A stretch of DNA of 64,000 nt from Pachyseris speciosa (Eukaryota > Cnidaria > Anthozoa > Scleractinia > Pachyseridae). Shown here piece after piece: positions 57,594-64,000 of this stretch. The stretch covers positions 492,001 through 556,000 of the forward strand of contig JAEMWC010000030.1 of the NCBI GenBank assembly GCA_016490735.1, read 5' to 3'. The position numbers and the translations under genes are program-made. The notes beneath the pieces are model-generated. The model saw only the letters and a list, made by a program, of their open reading frames with translations, searched no databases and was not told the DNA's origin. Each line of letters opens with the position of its first letter. Positions within the stretch are counted from its first letter, which is position 1.

Positions 57594-58938
57594 AGTAGGC
57601 GCGTACTATCTTAAATATTTTATAAATATCATATATCATATCATATATCGTATCGTGTCATGTCATGTCATGTCATATCATATCATATATCATATCATGT
57701 ATCATATCATGTATCATGTCACGTCACGTCACGTCACGTCACGTCACGTCACGTCATGTCGTGTCGTATCGTATCGTATCGTATCACATATGCTATTGGT
57801 AACATTTAGTTTCCTTTCCCAGACTGAAGTCGATGACATCCCAGGAGCACTCGCTCCCTTGCAGGTTAGTGCTTCATGAATACACGCAGTTCTAATACGT
57901 TGCCATCGCCGTTTCCAATAGACATGTACAGAAACGATATTTCTTAGTAATCTCAAGATCTGACCGTTGTTGTGTAAGGCTAAAGCAGTATTCGATCCGT
58001 TGGCTAGCCGTAACAGGTATGTTGTTGCGCAGGTTGAGACCAAACAGTTCGATGAATGATTGAGACAAGAACAAAATATTCAAACAAGCAAACAAAAGAA
58101 AGAAAACAAAGGAAGAAAGGAACAAAAACTTAATAACACAAAGGAACCGAAAAAAAGCTAAACGAAAATGATTTGGCCTTGTAACAAGGATCAATTTGTT
58201 TTGATTGCAGGGCCGTCTTTTAGCTGGTGTTGGTCGGTTGTTGAGAATATATGATCTTGGCAAGAAGAAGCTTCTTCGAAAATGCGAAAACAAGGTAGAA
58301 TACATCGTCCTCTTTCTTTGATCCATGGTACTAACACAGAGGTGTTTAGCATATTCTACTATTAAATGAATAAATATTTATTATGCATCTAGTTTAGCTC
58401 TCTGAGTTATTTTGACTAATCAGTTACCATTTCTTAGTGAATAATAATTCGCTATTGTGACATGTGGCTTGTAAATTGCTAGGTTACTACTAAATATTCC
58501 AAGTGTTTGTTTGTTGTTTTTTAAATTTCTTTTGTGATTTGTTTTGGTGATTCATTTCTATTTTTTCACGTTTTTCAAAAAAGTCCTGGAATTAATAGGC
58601 TCATTTGGATTTGTGCGGCTTTTTCAAGTTTGCTAAACAAACAATAATTATAAGAGAACAAAAACAATTGCTCAAGTAGAAGGAAGCTGTACAGCTTTAC
58701 AGCTTCTCTTTCTTGGATATTTTTATTATGTATCGTCTGGCTGGTTTTTACTTAACAGTGGACGGCCAATTTGTTCAAGTGTTAATTTGTCGTTTCAGAA
58801 ACTTCCCAACTTTATCATGGGTCTAAACTCGATGGGAACTCGCATTGTAGTGAGTGACATCCAGGAGTCATTTCACTTTGTGAAGTACAAAGCGCGGGAA
58901 AATCACCTGGTGATCTTTGCTGATGACGTCAATCCAAG
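22878..58938 (+). CDS. SF3B3: Splicing factor 3B subunit 3 (SF3b130/SAP130), 25 exons, 3' end outside window
   Basis: SF3B3 is a beta-propeller scaffold of the SF3b complex of U2 snRNP, acting in branch-point recognition in the nucleus. Coding exons: 22878-23103, 24008-24084, 26478-26571, 26788-26960, 30899-31153, 36501-36563, 37421-37495, 39268-39371, 39805-39970, 40268-40363, 41498-41570, 47673-47824, 49658-49762, 50227-50277, 50808-51098, 51529-51593, 52115-52172, 52719-52873, 54147-54321, 54834-54989, 55515-55564, 56115-56280, 57823-57864, 58211-58294, 58799-58938. All have AG and GT borders; phases join without a stop. The start fits family N-termini ([20 protein letters not shown]). Conserved blocks: [158 protein letters not shown]. 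The animal protein is about 1217 residues; 1030 are encoded here, into the C-terminal CPSF_A region, stopping at FADDVNPR. The rest should lie right of 64000. Confidence 0.96.
23143..23215 (+). mobile_element. tRNA-like SINE head in SF3B3 intron 1
   Basis: GATGGCTCAGTCCCTAACAG followed by GTTTCAAATCCCAGGGCTGCC resembles A and B boxes at tRNA spacing. The body beyond it is not alignable to the other SINEs here. Confidence 0.45.
23216..24007. other. Remainder of SF3B3 intron 1
   Basis: No further gene, RNA or repeat that I can define. Confidence 0.5.
24337..26242. mobile_element. 1.9-kb TIR element in SF3B3 intron 2
   Basis: The 22-bp words beginning GGCCACGTGCACGAAGTTGG at 24337-24358 and their perfect inverse at 26221-26242 mark the ends (weaker pairing extends outward). 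Inside, TTTTGCC/TTTTTGC-rich sequence (24635-24725) faces GGCAAAA-rich sequence (25690-25800), so subterminal parts are also inverted. No transposase is readable. Confidence 0.7.
27085..27165. repeat. Degenerate tandem AATACTTAAACC / AACACCGGAA repeat
   Basis: AACACCGGAATACTTAAAC recurs three times. The inverse occurs at 30583-30635 (GGTTTAAGTATTCTGGTGTT) at the other side of intron 4, and AACACCGGAAC words recur at 43297-43410. The two intron-4 copies are in inverted orientation. Confidence 0.7.
27567..27795. mobile_element. MITE, copy 1 (direct repeat flanking a TIR element)
   Basis: TIRs AATTGAAGGGCTGAAAGCGA and TCGCTTTCAACCCTTCAATT. The interior has GGCTGAATTTTGACATGTGG and TTTTTGTCAAAGAA. 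About 90% similar by eye to copy 2 at 29473-29694, in the same orientation. Confidence 0.88.
27796..29472. mobile_element. TIR element sandwiched exactly between two MITE copies
   Basis: Ends AAGTCTGCCTTATTAACATT and its near-inverse AATGTTAATGAGGCAGACTT form arms of about 85 bp (continuing GAAGCAATGCCCAAGGGT and GAAAACTAAGCG). They abut the MITEs without any spacer. Short ORFs inside (for example 28219-28461 and its antisense) have no recognisable domain; some could be decayed cargo. Confidence 0.75.
29473..29694. mobile_element. MITE, copy 2
   Basis: Same family and orientation as copy 1: AACTGAAGGGCTGAAAGCGA at the left, CGCTTTCAACCCTTCAATT at the right. Confidence 0.88.
29700..30898. other. 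Rest of SF3B3 intron 4
   Basis: Includes a GAT/ATT trinucleotide stretch (30285-30309), a (GT)n microsatellite (about 30471-30491) and the inverted AATACTTAAACC repeat (30583-30635). No gene is seen. Confidence 0.6.
31218..31365 (+). mobile_element. G-rich dispersed element, copy 1
   Basis: Begins TGTAGTTCCAGAAAATATCC, continues with a G run and GGAAATTCC/AGAAATTTCC words. An inverted copy lies at 33885-34008, in the same SF3B3 intron. Confidence 0.7.
32245..32687. mobile_element. TIR element with GGGGGGCTTATTAGAGA words
   Basis: Ends TACTGTAAAAGCTCTATTAA and TTAATAGAGCTTTTATGGTA are imperfect TIRs. The interior carries repeated CTTATTAGAGAGGGGGG in the same sense with long G tracts. Confidence 0.82.
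32700..33880. other. SF3B3 intron 5 sequence, nothing recognised
   Basis: The 90-codon ORF at 33354-33626 has no recognisable domain and I do not call it a gene. Confidence 0.45.
33885..34008 (-). mobile_element. G-rich dispersed element, copy 2 (inverted)
   Basis: Minus-strand counterpart of 31218-31365, ending at CTGGAACTACA (33998-34008). Confidence 0.7.
34020..34930. other. SF3B3 intron 5 sequence, nothing recognised
   Basis: AT-rich, no supported coding or repeat signal except CAGTCAAA words near 34840-34890. Confidence 0.45.
34941..35003 (+). repeat. Short dispersed hairpin repeat, copy 2
   Basis: Contains the perfect palindrome GTGGGATACC-ACA-GGTATCCCAC (34981-35003) preceded by GAGTCGATAGCAATAAT; partner of 3190-3275. 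Confidence 0.8.
35017..35795. mobile_element. Element with CTCCCGTAAGCGGACA words
   Basis: Starts TACAGTTGAACCTCAACTAA; ACCTCCTGTAAGCGGACA-type words recur at about 35040, 35107, 35178 and, at the far side, 35760-35790. Middle (35210-35750) is plain AT-rich sequence. Ends are not exactly defined. Confidence 0.55.
35808..36007. mobile_element. MITE with AGTATAAATCTACTAG ends
   Basis: Left AGTATAAATCTACTAG and right CTAGTAGATTTATACT are a perfect inverted pair; inside, CTACTCACTAT and ATAGTGAGTAG also pair. Confidence 0.82.
36001..36108. mobile_element. 108-bp hairpin MITE adjoining the previous one
   Basis: AACAATTAGATTAT and its inverse ATAATCTAATTGTT enclose CTCTCGATTTCT against AGAAATCTCGAG and GATAGCTGAT against ATCAGCTATC. 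Confidence 0.8.
37539..37681. mobile_element. 143-bp palindromic MITE in SF3B3 intron 7
   Basis: ACTTATTGACTGAGT and ACTCAGTCAATAAGT are perfect ends; AAATATTTGGCTC, GGTCATG and CGGACC are mirrored inside. Confidence 0.88.
37690..39267. other. SF3B3 intron 7 remainder
   Basis: CATACGGC and CGTACGGCCC words at 37845-37965 suggest a decayed relative of the adjacent MITE. Otherwise nothing recognised. Confidence 0.45.
40783..40829. mobile_element. Short CAATCTCG-family-like hairpin in intron 10
   Basis: AACCTCGTTCCCAGGG on the left and GTGAACGAGGTT on the right resemble the termini of the elements at 8438, 10962 and 20406; the pairing is short. Confidence 0.5.
40900..41340. repeat. Intron 10 with GTTTTGTTTT low-complexity tract
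   Basis: A repeated GACTTTTGTTTGTTTG phrase (40898-40960) followed by (GTTTT)n to about 40981. No gene recognised. Confidence 0.6.
42623..42823 (-). CDS. Exon-like ORF in left TIR arm, unknown family
   Basis: Reads [20 protein letters not shown] then [15 protein letters not shown], followed by a small indel relative to the right-arm copy and a GTAAGT donor on the minus strand. Not recognised. Its counterpart is at 46655-46880. Confidence 0.4.
43300..43410. repeat. Degenerate tandem ACCACCGGAACGAA repeat
   Basis: Repeated CCGGAAC and CACCGGAACG units; resembles the AACACCGGAA repeat of intron 4. Confidence 0.75.
43768..44171 (+). pseudogene. hAT transposase remnant, central part
   Basis: [35 protein letters not shown], then a [23 protein letters not shown] and a TAA, then continued reading [20 protein letters not shown]. 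The pattern (GTGEP, YYR, FEALD-I, RFDQ) is that of TTF-domain hAT transposases (ZMYM1-like). Two in-frame stops show it is dead. A MITE (about 44180-44290) separates it from the C-terminal part. Confidence 0.78.
44180..44290. mobile_element. Palindromic MITE inside the hAT remnant
   Basis: TTTGGTCTGAAATCA and TGATTTCAGACC-type inverse (TTGAAATCAGACCAAAA), plus AATTGAACT/AGTTCAATT, are mirrored around about 45 bases. Confidence 0.75.
44442..44755 (+). pseudogene. hAT transposase remnant, C-terminal dimerisation region
   Basis: [40 protein letters not shown] and [18 protein letters not shown] are the typical hAT C-terminal (hATC) motifs. It continues the remnant at 43768-44171. Confidence 0.88.
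44845..44997. mobile_element. Palindromic MITE
   Basis: GTATGATATGAAGA-ATGCAGATC-GGAGG and its inverse (GATCTGCATAATTCTTCATATCATAC) enclose a TATCCTCC/GGATAACA stem; AATTATTG/ATAATTGC-type outer bases also match. Confidence 0.85.
45224..45295. repeat. Poly-C followed by (CA)n microsatellite
   Basis: About 18 C bases followed by about 24 CA units. Confidence 0.95.
45718..45911. mobile_element. Fold-back repeat of GGATTTCGCG words
   Basis: GTGCCGAGGCGATTGGGAAA faces TGCCAATCGACTGCAC; ACGGATTTCGCGGCGGATTT faces AAATCCGTCGCGAAATCCGT. Confidence 0.7.
46150..46599 (+). CDS. ORF of unknown function inside the 5.6-kb element
   Basis: A 149-codon open frame, Lys/Arg-rich at the start and without any motif I recognise. 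Its end overlaps the inner border of the right TIR. It may be chance or a remnant of element-encoded protein. Confidence 0.25.
   Translation: MGGCRKDFRRLKKHFSFEWKNRGEFSILRNGTIFLNQNRTGIECSFYTEGVLFKKLSTNKNNTKSHVGSQPRSMELVERRRYYRILGSFRQEQETGIPQIVFLICCKQIPVEKSVPFDLLREQPGFRKCQGFRPRDISKSVTQSTIVRV
46655..46880 (+). CDS. Exon-like ORF in right TIR arm, unknown family, with splice donor
   Basis: [60 protein letters not shown] and [12 protein letters not shown] end at TACAATG|GTAAGTC (donor at 46881). It is transcribed outward, toward SF3B3 exon 12 (47673) on the same strand. No known family. Left-arm homologue at 42623-42823. Confidence 0.45.
47868..48115 (+). repeat. Polypyrimidine (TCCC/TTCC)n tract, part 1
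   Basis: Begins about 45 bases after the donor of SF3B3 exon 12. Nearly pure C and T on the sense strand. Confidence 0.95.
48246..48898 (+). repeat. Polypyrimidine (TCCC/TTCC)n tract, part 2
   Basis: About 650 bases of CCTCCCTCCTTCC-type sequence with rare A or G. Separated from part 1 by about 130 bases of ordinary sequence. The long ORFs on both strands are products of the simple repeat. Confidence 0.95.
49013..49490 (-). mobile_element. Full-length tRNA-derived SINE in SF3B3 intron 12
   Basis: Minus-strand head: A box TAGCTCAGTGGTAGAGC (about 49460-49476) and B box GGGTTCAAACCCC (about 49424-49436). Long body with GGTGAGATCAAATATGGAC. Tail at 49013-49032 is (TATG)n on the minus strand. 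Not related in sequence to the SINE at 9846. Confidence 0.82.
49936..50054. mobile_element. Hairpin MITE in SF3B3 intron 13
   Basis: GGTTCCTGAAAGGTGTAATA and its inverse TATTACACTTTTCAGGAACC, with CTGCCTTATTCCA facing TGGAATAAGGCAG; ends GGGGCC-type outside. Confidence 0.88.
51613..51634. repeat. Poly-A tract in intron 16
   Basis: A run of A with one or two interruptions. Confidence 0.9.
52876..53101 (-). repeat. tRNA-like repeat unit, copy B, abutting the exon 18 splice donor
   Basis: The word AATGAAGATGTGAG stands at both ends (52876-52889 and 53088-53101). The unit contains GAACACTACTTAAGCAGTAG, a 72-bp tRNA-like body (52919-52990) and CTGGGAGCTGGTCATTTTGT. The donor GT of exon 18 is at 52874-52875, so the unit supplies the intron from position +3. 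The end word could be a target duplication or the overlap of a circular unit; comparison with copy A favours the latter. Confidence 0.8.
52919..52990 (-). tRNA. tRNA-like body (Thr-GGT-like) in repeat copy B
   Basis: Acceptor arms GGCTTGT/ACAAGCC pair perfectly; A box TAGCTCAGTTGGTAGAG is intact; the T arm is damaged (GTGGGTTGGAATCCGGT). The anticodon loop again reads CCGGTAT. Not expected to be a working tRNA. Confidence 0.4.
53233..53625. mobile_element. Fold-back element in SF3B3 intron 18
   Basis: Arms of about 165 bp: CAAATTGACGCTAAATTG, TACTAGATTCCAAATTTTGT, CGCCTATTTTCGCTTTTAAA and GGCCATTTTGGATTTGATGA, all mirrored at 53455-53625. The loop is about 55 bases. Confidence 0.9.
53640..54146. 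other. SF3B3 intron 18 remainder
   Basis: CTGCTAGGCCC is tandemly duplicated at 53750-53772. Nothing else recognised. Confidence 0.5.
55790..55815. repeat. AAAT microsatellite
   Basis: TAAATAAATAAATAAATAAA run in intron 21. Confidence 0.9.
56663..57570. mobile_element. Repeat region with GTGTTTACATA words in SF3B3 intron 22
   Basis: CCGTGTTCACATAGCCTCAT near the left and CCGTGTTTACATACTCTCAT near the right (57551) are direct copies. At 56706-56777 a hairpin pairs GGGAGAATTCGAG with CTCGAGAATTCTCCC-type sequence and TATGTAAACCC with GGGTTTGCATA. Exact element ends are uncertain. Confidence 0.55.
57636..57786. repeat. Pentanucleotide (TCATR/TCACG)n array
   Basis: Blocks of TCATG, TCATA, TCACG (eight in a row near 57719-57755) and TCGTA units in succession, ending 37 bases before SF3B3 exon 23. 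The TCACG block gives a string of TGACG words on the other strand. Confidence 0.93.
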
Positions 58939-60461
58939 GTAGAGTTTGTTTCCTCCCCTTGACACGCCGGCATTACGCCAAGACACCATCGCCAATTTAA
59001 ACGCATTAAAAACGAAACAAAAATAACAACGACGACGACAACAACAGTAACACATTTTGCGGCTTAAGCGATGCCGAATTCGAACTGTCAGTTTGGTGTG
59101 AGGTTCTTTTTTGAGCCGTTAATGTTAGATAAACTACATCCCTCTGTAGTACTGTATTGTATGTTGGCCGAACTGAGTTGCCAGGGTTGTTGAGCAGCGA
59201 TCTTGTGAAAAGATCAAGCGAATTTGATCCCGGGAAAGGGTGTTTTGTAGTCCAGACGGTGAAACACTATTTATAGTGTTCTTTTTTCATGTGATAATCA
59301 AATCGTACCCTTGGATCGTATCGCCGCCCTGGCGAGAGCACCCTGGGAAGAATGCCTTTAGTTGAAATATTCAAGATGGCAGCTCTATCGAAGATTTAGA
59401 ATCGAATTAAAAATAGTGAGCTGTCACAGGTGACAAGAACAGAATGTCAATCGTAGCACGTCTTAATGAACCGAACCTGTTTGTCAAGTTATCACGCTTA
59501 TAATTGCTCATCACAGAGGTGCTAAATTTATGGGTTTAGCAATTAGTTTGCACTTATAAAAAATTGCACTTTTGGACCATGTTTTTAATTTTTCGCTATT
59601 TCAAGCTATCAGCTAAATTTTCATGATCTTACCCCAAAATGTTGTTGTTCCGATTTTGCCAGCTGTCGCTTCATATTTGACACTTACCAGTTAATGCCTC
59701 AACTTTTGGCCAAAAAAATGAGTGACAGTCATGTTTCTCAATTGCACGTTGACATATCCAGCCAACATCTTACGTTGCCAGCCGACCGTTATTCGGAGTT
59801 CTGATGCGATACGTTACTGCATGTCCAGACTTGCTGTTTGTTAATAAAGAAGATATCTGGCGACTTCATGACTCCACCCGTTTTAATTCCATTTAATAGG
59901 AATACGTTTGTGCCGAAAAAAGAAAACACTTCTTACCATTGTACGTGCACTTTTGGTTTGTACGAGTTTACGTGTTTCATTGCACAGAATAAAAACAGCC
60001 AAACGTTTGCTTAATTTCTTAGAAACGAAATAAGAGAAGAAAGCAAACTGGATGCGTTACCCACACACAGTGGAAGGGAAATTTATTTTACACTGATTCA
60101 ACAAAGCGATTTTTATTAATATTTGTTATTAAAGTTCTAGTGCAGTGCGTTATAAAAATTATATTCACAAGTTCAAGGTGTGAAAGACTTGGGTTATTCT
60201 TGTTCCAGCCAACAACGTTTTGTTATCCGCTGAAAGTTCTTATTCGGAGCATGACGTCTCTTTTGCGATGCTTGAGAAGTTTAAAAGATAACTTATCGAA
60301 GTCGCGATCAACATCTATGGGACTACATCGTGAGACAAACTATATTAACTCTGCTATGAAGGAGACTTATGTCAAAAGCCTTGCTAATGATGTGTTTCAG
60401 CCATGACAGTTCCTTTCAAAGTTCCAGTATTGAGTGTGCGATAACCTTAGCCTGACGACTA

Positions 60462-60496
<35 letters not shown>

Positions 60497-61307
60497 ACAA
60501 CAACAACGGTAGTGATGGTGATGGTGATGATCGTAATAATGACAATGATCACATATTTCGACGCGCTTCGCAAGAACTTGTTTAACTGCCGACGGCAGAA
60601 ATAATTACTTTTGACCTCACAAAAATGTTTACTAATAATCAAACAAATCCAGCTTTTTTGGGAAAGAAGATAGTCTTTCATCTTGTTATGTGAAGCAAAG
60701 ATTAATGCCATAGATTACCCAAGTTCATTTGCACTTGAAAGAAAAATTCAAATTCAAATTCAAATACTTTCAACACACTTTTAAATTCACAAAACTACTT
60801 TCGCTGTAACAACAGCCTCATTAGTTGATCTTACCCAAGTTCACGTTTATTTTTTGACCGTTATTCTATGATAGCTTTCTTTTGTATCGTACAGTTAAGA
60901 ATTAGACCTGCGGGGTCTGATCACAGACATGGTTTTAATATATACTTTCAATGTAGGAATTGTAACCTTGCATAACAAACAAACCTACTGACAAGCCAGC
61001 AAAACAAACAAACGAACGAACTAGCTAGGTAAAAATGAAAACTGAACTAGAAATAATATTACTAGTAGCAAATGAATGTGATCGTCGGGTTTTAAAATAG
61101 TTTGCCTTTACCGTTAAACCGTTCTAAGTCCTGAGTTTGTGTGACTTAAAGTCATCGTTCTTTTCTGTGGCACTGCGCTCTTTTTGGCACGTAGTAGTTT
61201 TATCTTATAAATGTGAGCCAGGCTGACATCTTTTAGCGTAGTCATACAAATTAGCAGTTTTTTTCCCGCGCGACAGTTCATGCACTTTGATATCAGTGCT
61301 ATAAGGG
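58939..61307. other. SF3B3 intron 25, left part
   Basis: Includes (AAC)n near 59029-59045, and (ATC)n with (AAC)n at 60462-60506. I found no SF3B3 exon: the expected continuation (an aromatic WVTT-like start after PR) is not present. Confidence 0.55.
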
Positions 61308-62327
61308 TCAAACCACAGAGGTGGTGAGAGCTTCTTCGCTGCCTTCGGAGCATTGTTCTGTTCCTAGCATTCTTTGGAGCGCTTTCCGAAAGTCACTCTT
61401 GAAAAACGTGTATAAAAGAGGATTAATCAGAGCTGTGCTGAATTTTAAAATTATCATTGTTAAGTCGGCAGCAAAGGGAAACATGCCAGTGATATAACCT
61501 AGGTCGAACAGCAATGTGATGATAAAATACGGGAACCATCCCAGAACGAACGTAACGGTCATTATCATATAAATCACCAACGCCTTTCGATCGTTTTGTT
61601 TCTTTTTTTTATGCTTCTCCGTCTTATCGAGAAGTTTCCCTTGGGTCAATGCACAACGCATTTTCTTTTCCTTGTGGATGAAGTAAAAGATGTGTCCATC
61701 GATACAAGCTATGATGAAAAATGGCAGAAACGCTAGTGCGGCTAAGCAAAAAATGGCGTAAGCCGTGTCTAATTTCCGTATTCTCGCCGTCGTTATGCCG
61801 CCTACGTTGATCCACGTGAACTGGATGAAAGACGCACTGCAAGAGAACGTCCACACCCCAAGCAGTAACATCACAACACGGCGTTTGGTCACCACGATGT
61901 TGTACTTGAAAGGTCTCTTGATCTTGAAGTAGCGCTCCGACGTCGCCACGAGCAGGTGGAGAATGGTGGAAATGGAAAGAAATCTCTGGCACAGATCCAT
62001 ACTTAAGCAGAGTTCTGGAACGATAGTCGCTGAACAAGCAAGCACTAACGGCAAAGATACAAGCCCCGCGAGCAAATCACTCGCCGCTAAGCTCACTAAG
62101 CAGTAGTTGGTCTTGGTTCGTAGATACCGTGTTCTGGCAAACAGCACAAACACGAGGGCATTGGCGCAGATTATGAGAACGCTTTGTAGTGTTAAGAAAA
62201 CGATCACTGCTTGGCCTGCTTGTGTTTGATGCAGAAGTCTTCCGCCTCCAGTTTCCATCTCAAGCGAAGTGTTGTCGCCGTTACCTCCTGTGAAATTGCC
62301 ATTCCGTCTTGTTGTGATATTCTCCAT
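61308..62327 (-). CDS. Class A (rhodopsin-like) G protein-coupled receptor, orphan, single exon
   Basis: An intact 339-residue seven-helix plasma-membrane receptor. The extracellular N-terminus has three N-glycosylation sites (N3, N11, N19). TM1 about 40-64 with N56 (1.50); TM2 74-98 with D84 in LAASDLLAG (2.50); TM3 103-133 with C107 (3.25) and ERY at 131-133 in place of DRY; TM4 149-171 with W159; TM5 187-216; TM6 250-275 with GWFP at 263-266; TM7 288-306 with NPLLY at 302-306, then helix 8 and a possible palmitoylation site C326. Intracellular loop 3 is Lys-rich. Position 3.32 is Gln (Q114), not Asp, arguing against an amine receptor. The second extracellular loop lacks the usual cysteine partner for C107. 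Such intronless receptors are greatly expanded in cnidarians; ligand is unknown (adenosine/melanocortin-like group is a guess). It lies antisense within the apparent last visible SF3B3 intron. Confidence 0.92.
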   Translation of the reverse strand: MENITTRRNGNFTGGNGDNTSLEMETGGGRLLHQTQAGQAVIVFLTLQSVLIICANALVFVLFARTRYLRTKTNYCLVSLAASDLLAGLVSLPLVLACSATIVPELCLSMDLCQRFLSISTILHLLVATSERYFKIKRPFKYNIVVTKRRVVMLLLGVWTFSCSASFIQFTWINVGGITTARIRKLDTAYAIFCLAALAFLPFFIIACIDGHIFYFIHKEKKMRCALTQGKLLDKTEKHKKKKQNDRKALVIYMIMTVTFVLGWFPYFIITLLFDLGYITGMFPFAADLTMIILKFSTALINPLLYTFFKSDFRKALQRMLGTEQCSEGSEEALTTSVV

Positions 62328-64000
62328 TTTTGATCGTGTTCCTATTTTGTCAACTAAGGATCCTTTGTGAAATTCGTAGACCCTGTTGATTCACAAACAC
62401 ACAGAAATATTCTCTTAGGACAGCCGCGGTTTGGCTCATAAACTTATACAGCTCTCTCCTTTTACACAGTTAAACGCAGCTTTTCCTTCCAAACTAATTT
62501 CGTTGTTAGTACAGTGTGTTATTATAGCTTTTTTGCATATCACCTCCGCAGCCATACACTAATAACACCTTGTGTAAATTTTCATGCAAAAAATTAAAAA
62601 TCCTATTTGCCTTGCCAGTCGTAATTGATAATTGTTTAAAGGCGCTGATGCCATGGCCATTATTGCCTGAAAATAGTTGTTTCTTAAGTCGCTTTTTTCA
62701 GTGCCAAAGAAGCAAGCTTTTGGATAGCAATCTGTAGAACGTGATGACAATATTGCTTCACGTTATCTTACCAAGAAGATTTCCGTTCTGAGTTACTGAT
62801 AACTTTGCCTACCTGGGTTTTGTCTTAAGATATTTGGCTTCGGTGCAGTTTGTGTCTTTGACGTTTTCCACGGAAACGTTGCAGTTGGCAGAAAACGCGT
62901 GTCTTAATCATGAAAACCTCATTTGCGGTTTAGTTGCTACTTACGCTTGGCGATTTTATTGACCAAAAATTGTTCGAACGAGGGTTTGTAACTTATGTTT
63001 GGTAATCTGGGTGTCACTTACTCCAGTCCTTTTGGAGGGCAGGTGCAGGAAGTGGTTTGGGTAGCACAAGTTAAACGGAAAACACTGTTCCATATTCATC
63101 AATAAAAAAAAAAAACCCGTGACATATTGACGCTTTCGTCCTAAAATGCCATTGAAGAATTCTTCCAAAATCATCTAAATTTCACATTTTGGTAAATTAT
63201 AATTGAAACAAAAAGATATTCTAACCATTACGAGAAAGGTGATGTTCACGAGCCTTTTTTCTTACAGCTAATGTTGTCTCCGGGTGGAAAAAAATTCGGC
63301 TATCTCCTTATGCCACGGAAGATCGTTGTAAAATTTCCCTTCAACTAAAAGCGTTTTTATTTTTCCGAACCGGGTTATCTCCTTTGACACATGTTTAGTC
63401 TAATTTGTTTTTAAGTAAACCTCCTGACAACTAAATATTCATACTTAACAGTTTTAATGTTTCGAGAACCTTCCCTAAAGTACAAGCACGAGTGTTTTCA
63501 AGTTGTTTTTGAGTTCAGTTGTCTGCCGTAGGCTACCCTACTTTTTTAAATTTACACATCCGCGAAGTTGAACGCTGAAACTTTGCCAACCGTTGATTTT
63601 TTCAACGCAGTGTTGACTATCTGCATTATTTTTATTCCTGAGAGAGCATAATTGATCCTGTGACTTCTATTTCCGCCCATAACACTGTTTTGGCCTTAAA
63701 GCGCTAAAATTGGCTTCGCGCCTTTATCTAAATTCACATGGAGGCGATTACGCCTGTTATCAAACTACCCGCTTTCCTTGAGGTCTTTTCAATCCATGTC
63801 AGTTCTTTGGAGACAACAGTATTCCTCACCTTTTTCAAAAGCTTAAAGTTATGTTGGCCTCTGATTTTTTTGAGCCAGTCGAGATAATTTGTACTCGTTT
63901 TTGTTCACGCTCGAAAACGTCTTCATTCATTTTTAGTCGATTAAACCACCTGCCTTACAAGGTTTTGTGTACACATGAAAAGGGAATACGAATATCCTAT
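62328..64000. other. Region upstream of the GPCR, no gene recognised
   Basis: Short ORFs only. Contains neither an SF3B3 exon nor a clear repeat. The GPCR promoter should lie in its left part, but I see no strong TATA or initiator. Confidence 0.5.

Overview
The window looks like nuclear DNA of an animal, most likely a stony coral or other anthozoan. It has one long gene split into many small exons with ordinary GT-AG introns, a single-exon rhodopsin-like receptor gene, and a very dense load of short terminal-inverted-repeat (TIR) elements, fold-back elements, tRNA-derived repeats, CR1-like LINEs and a Penelope-like element. The phylum call is an inference from gene architecture and repeat style; no marker gene settles the species.

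Positions 1-20500 are repeat territory. In order: a CR1/L2-like LINE on the minus strand (1-2649); a Tc1/mariner-like TIR element with a tandem array inside (4710-6813); several MITEs and fold-backs, some nested (7093-11190); the 3' end of a Penelope-like element followed by a hammerhead ribozyme motif (12404-12847); a 4-kb inverted duplication of a broken protein-coding locus with a 20-bp minisatellite in both arms (13609-17608); and a second, degenerate LINE on the plus strand (17631-19640).

Positions about 20530-58938 hold the plus-strand gene for SF3B3, the large beta-propeller subunit of the U2 snRNP SF3b complex. I could place 25 coding exons with consistent phase (3092 coding bases, 1030 full codons). 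The last roughly 180 residues are not in the window. Introns carry nearly all remaining elements: a 1.9-kb TIR element (intron 2), a composite of two directly repeated MITEs around a TIR element (intron 4), a 5.6-kb element with 1-kb TIRs and a nested hAT remnant (intron 11), a 1-kb polypyrimidine tract (intron 12), and a tRNA-like repeat that starts at the splice donor of exon 18.

Positions 61308-62327 (minus strand) hold an intact intronless class A GPCR. No further SF3B3 exon was found up to 64000, so the receptor appears to sit antisense inside a long SF3B3 intron.

Only SF3B3 and the GPCR look like functional host genes. They have no evident functional link; the arrangement is nesting, not an operon or pathway cluster. 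The most noteworthy signals are the hammerhead ribozyme, a pair of circularly permuted tRNA-like repeat units, two insertions dated by an intact 'empty site' in a neighbouring repeat arm, and two large inverted duplications whose arms carry exon-like coding sequence.
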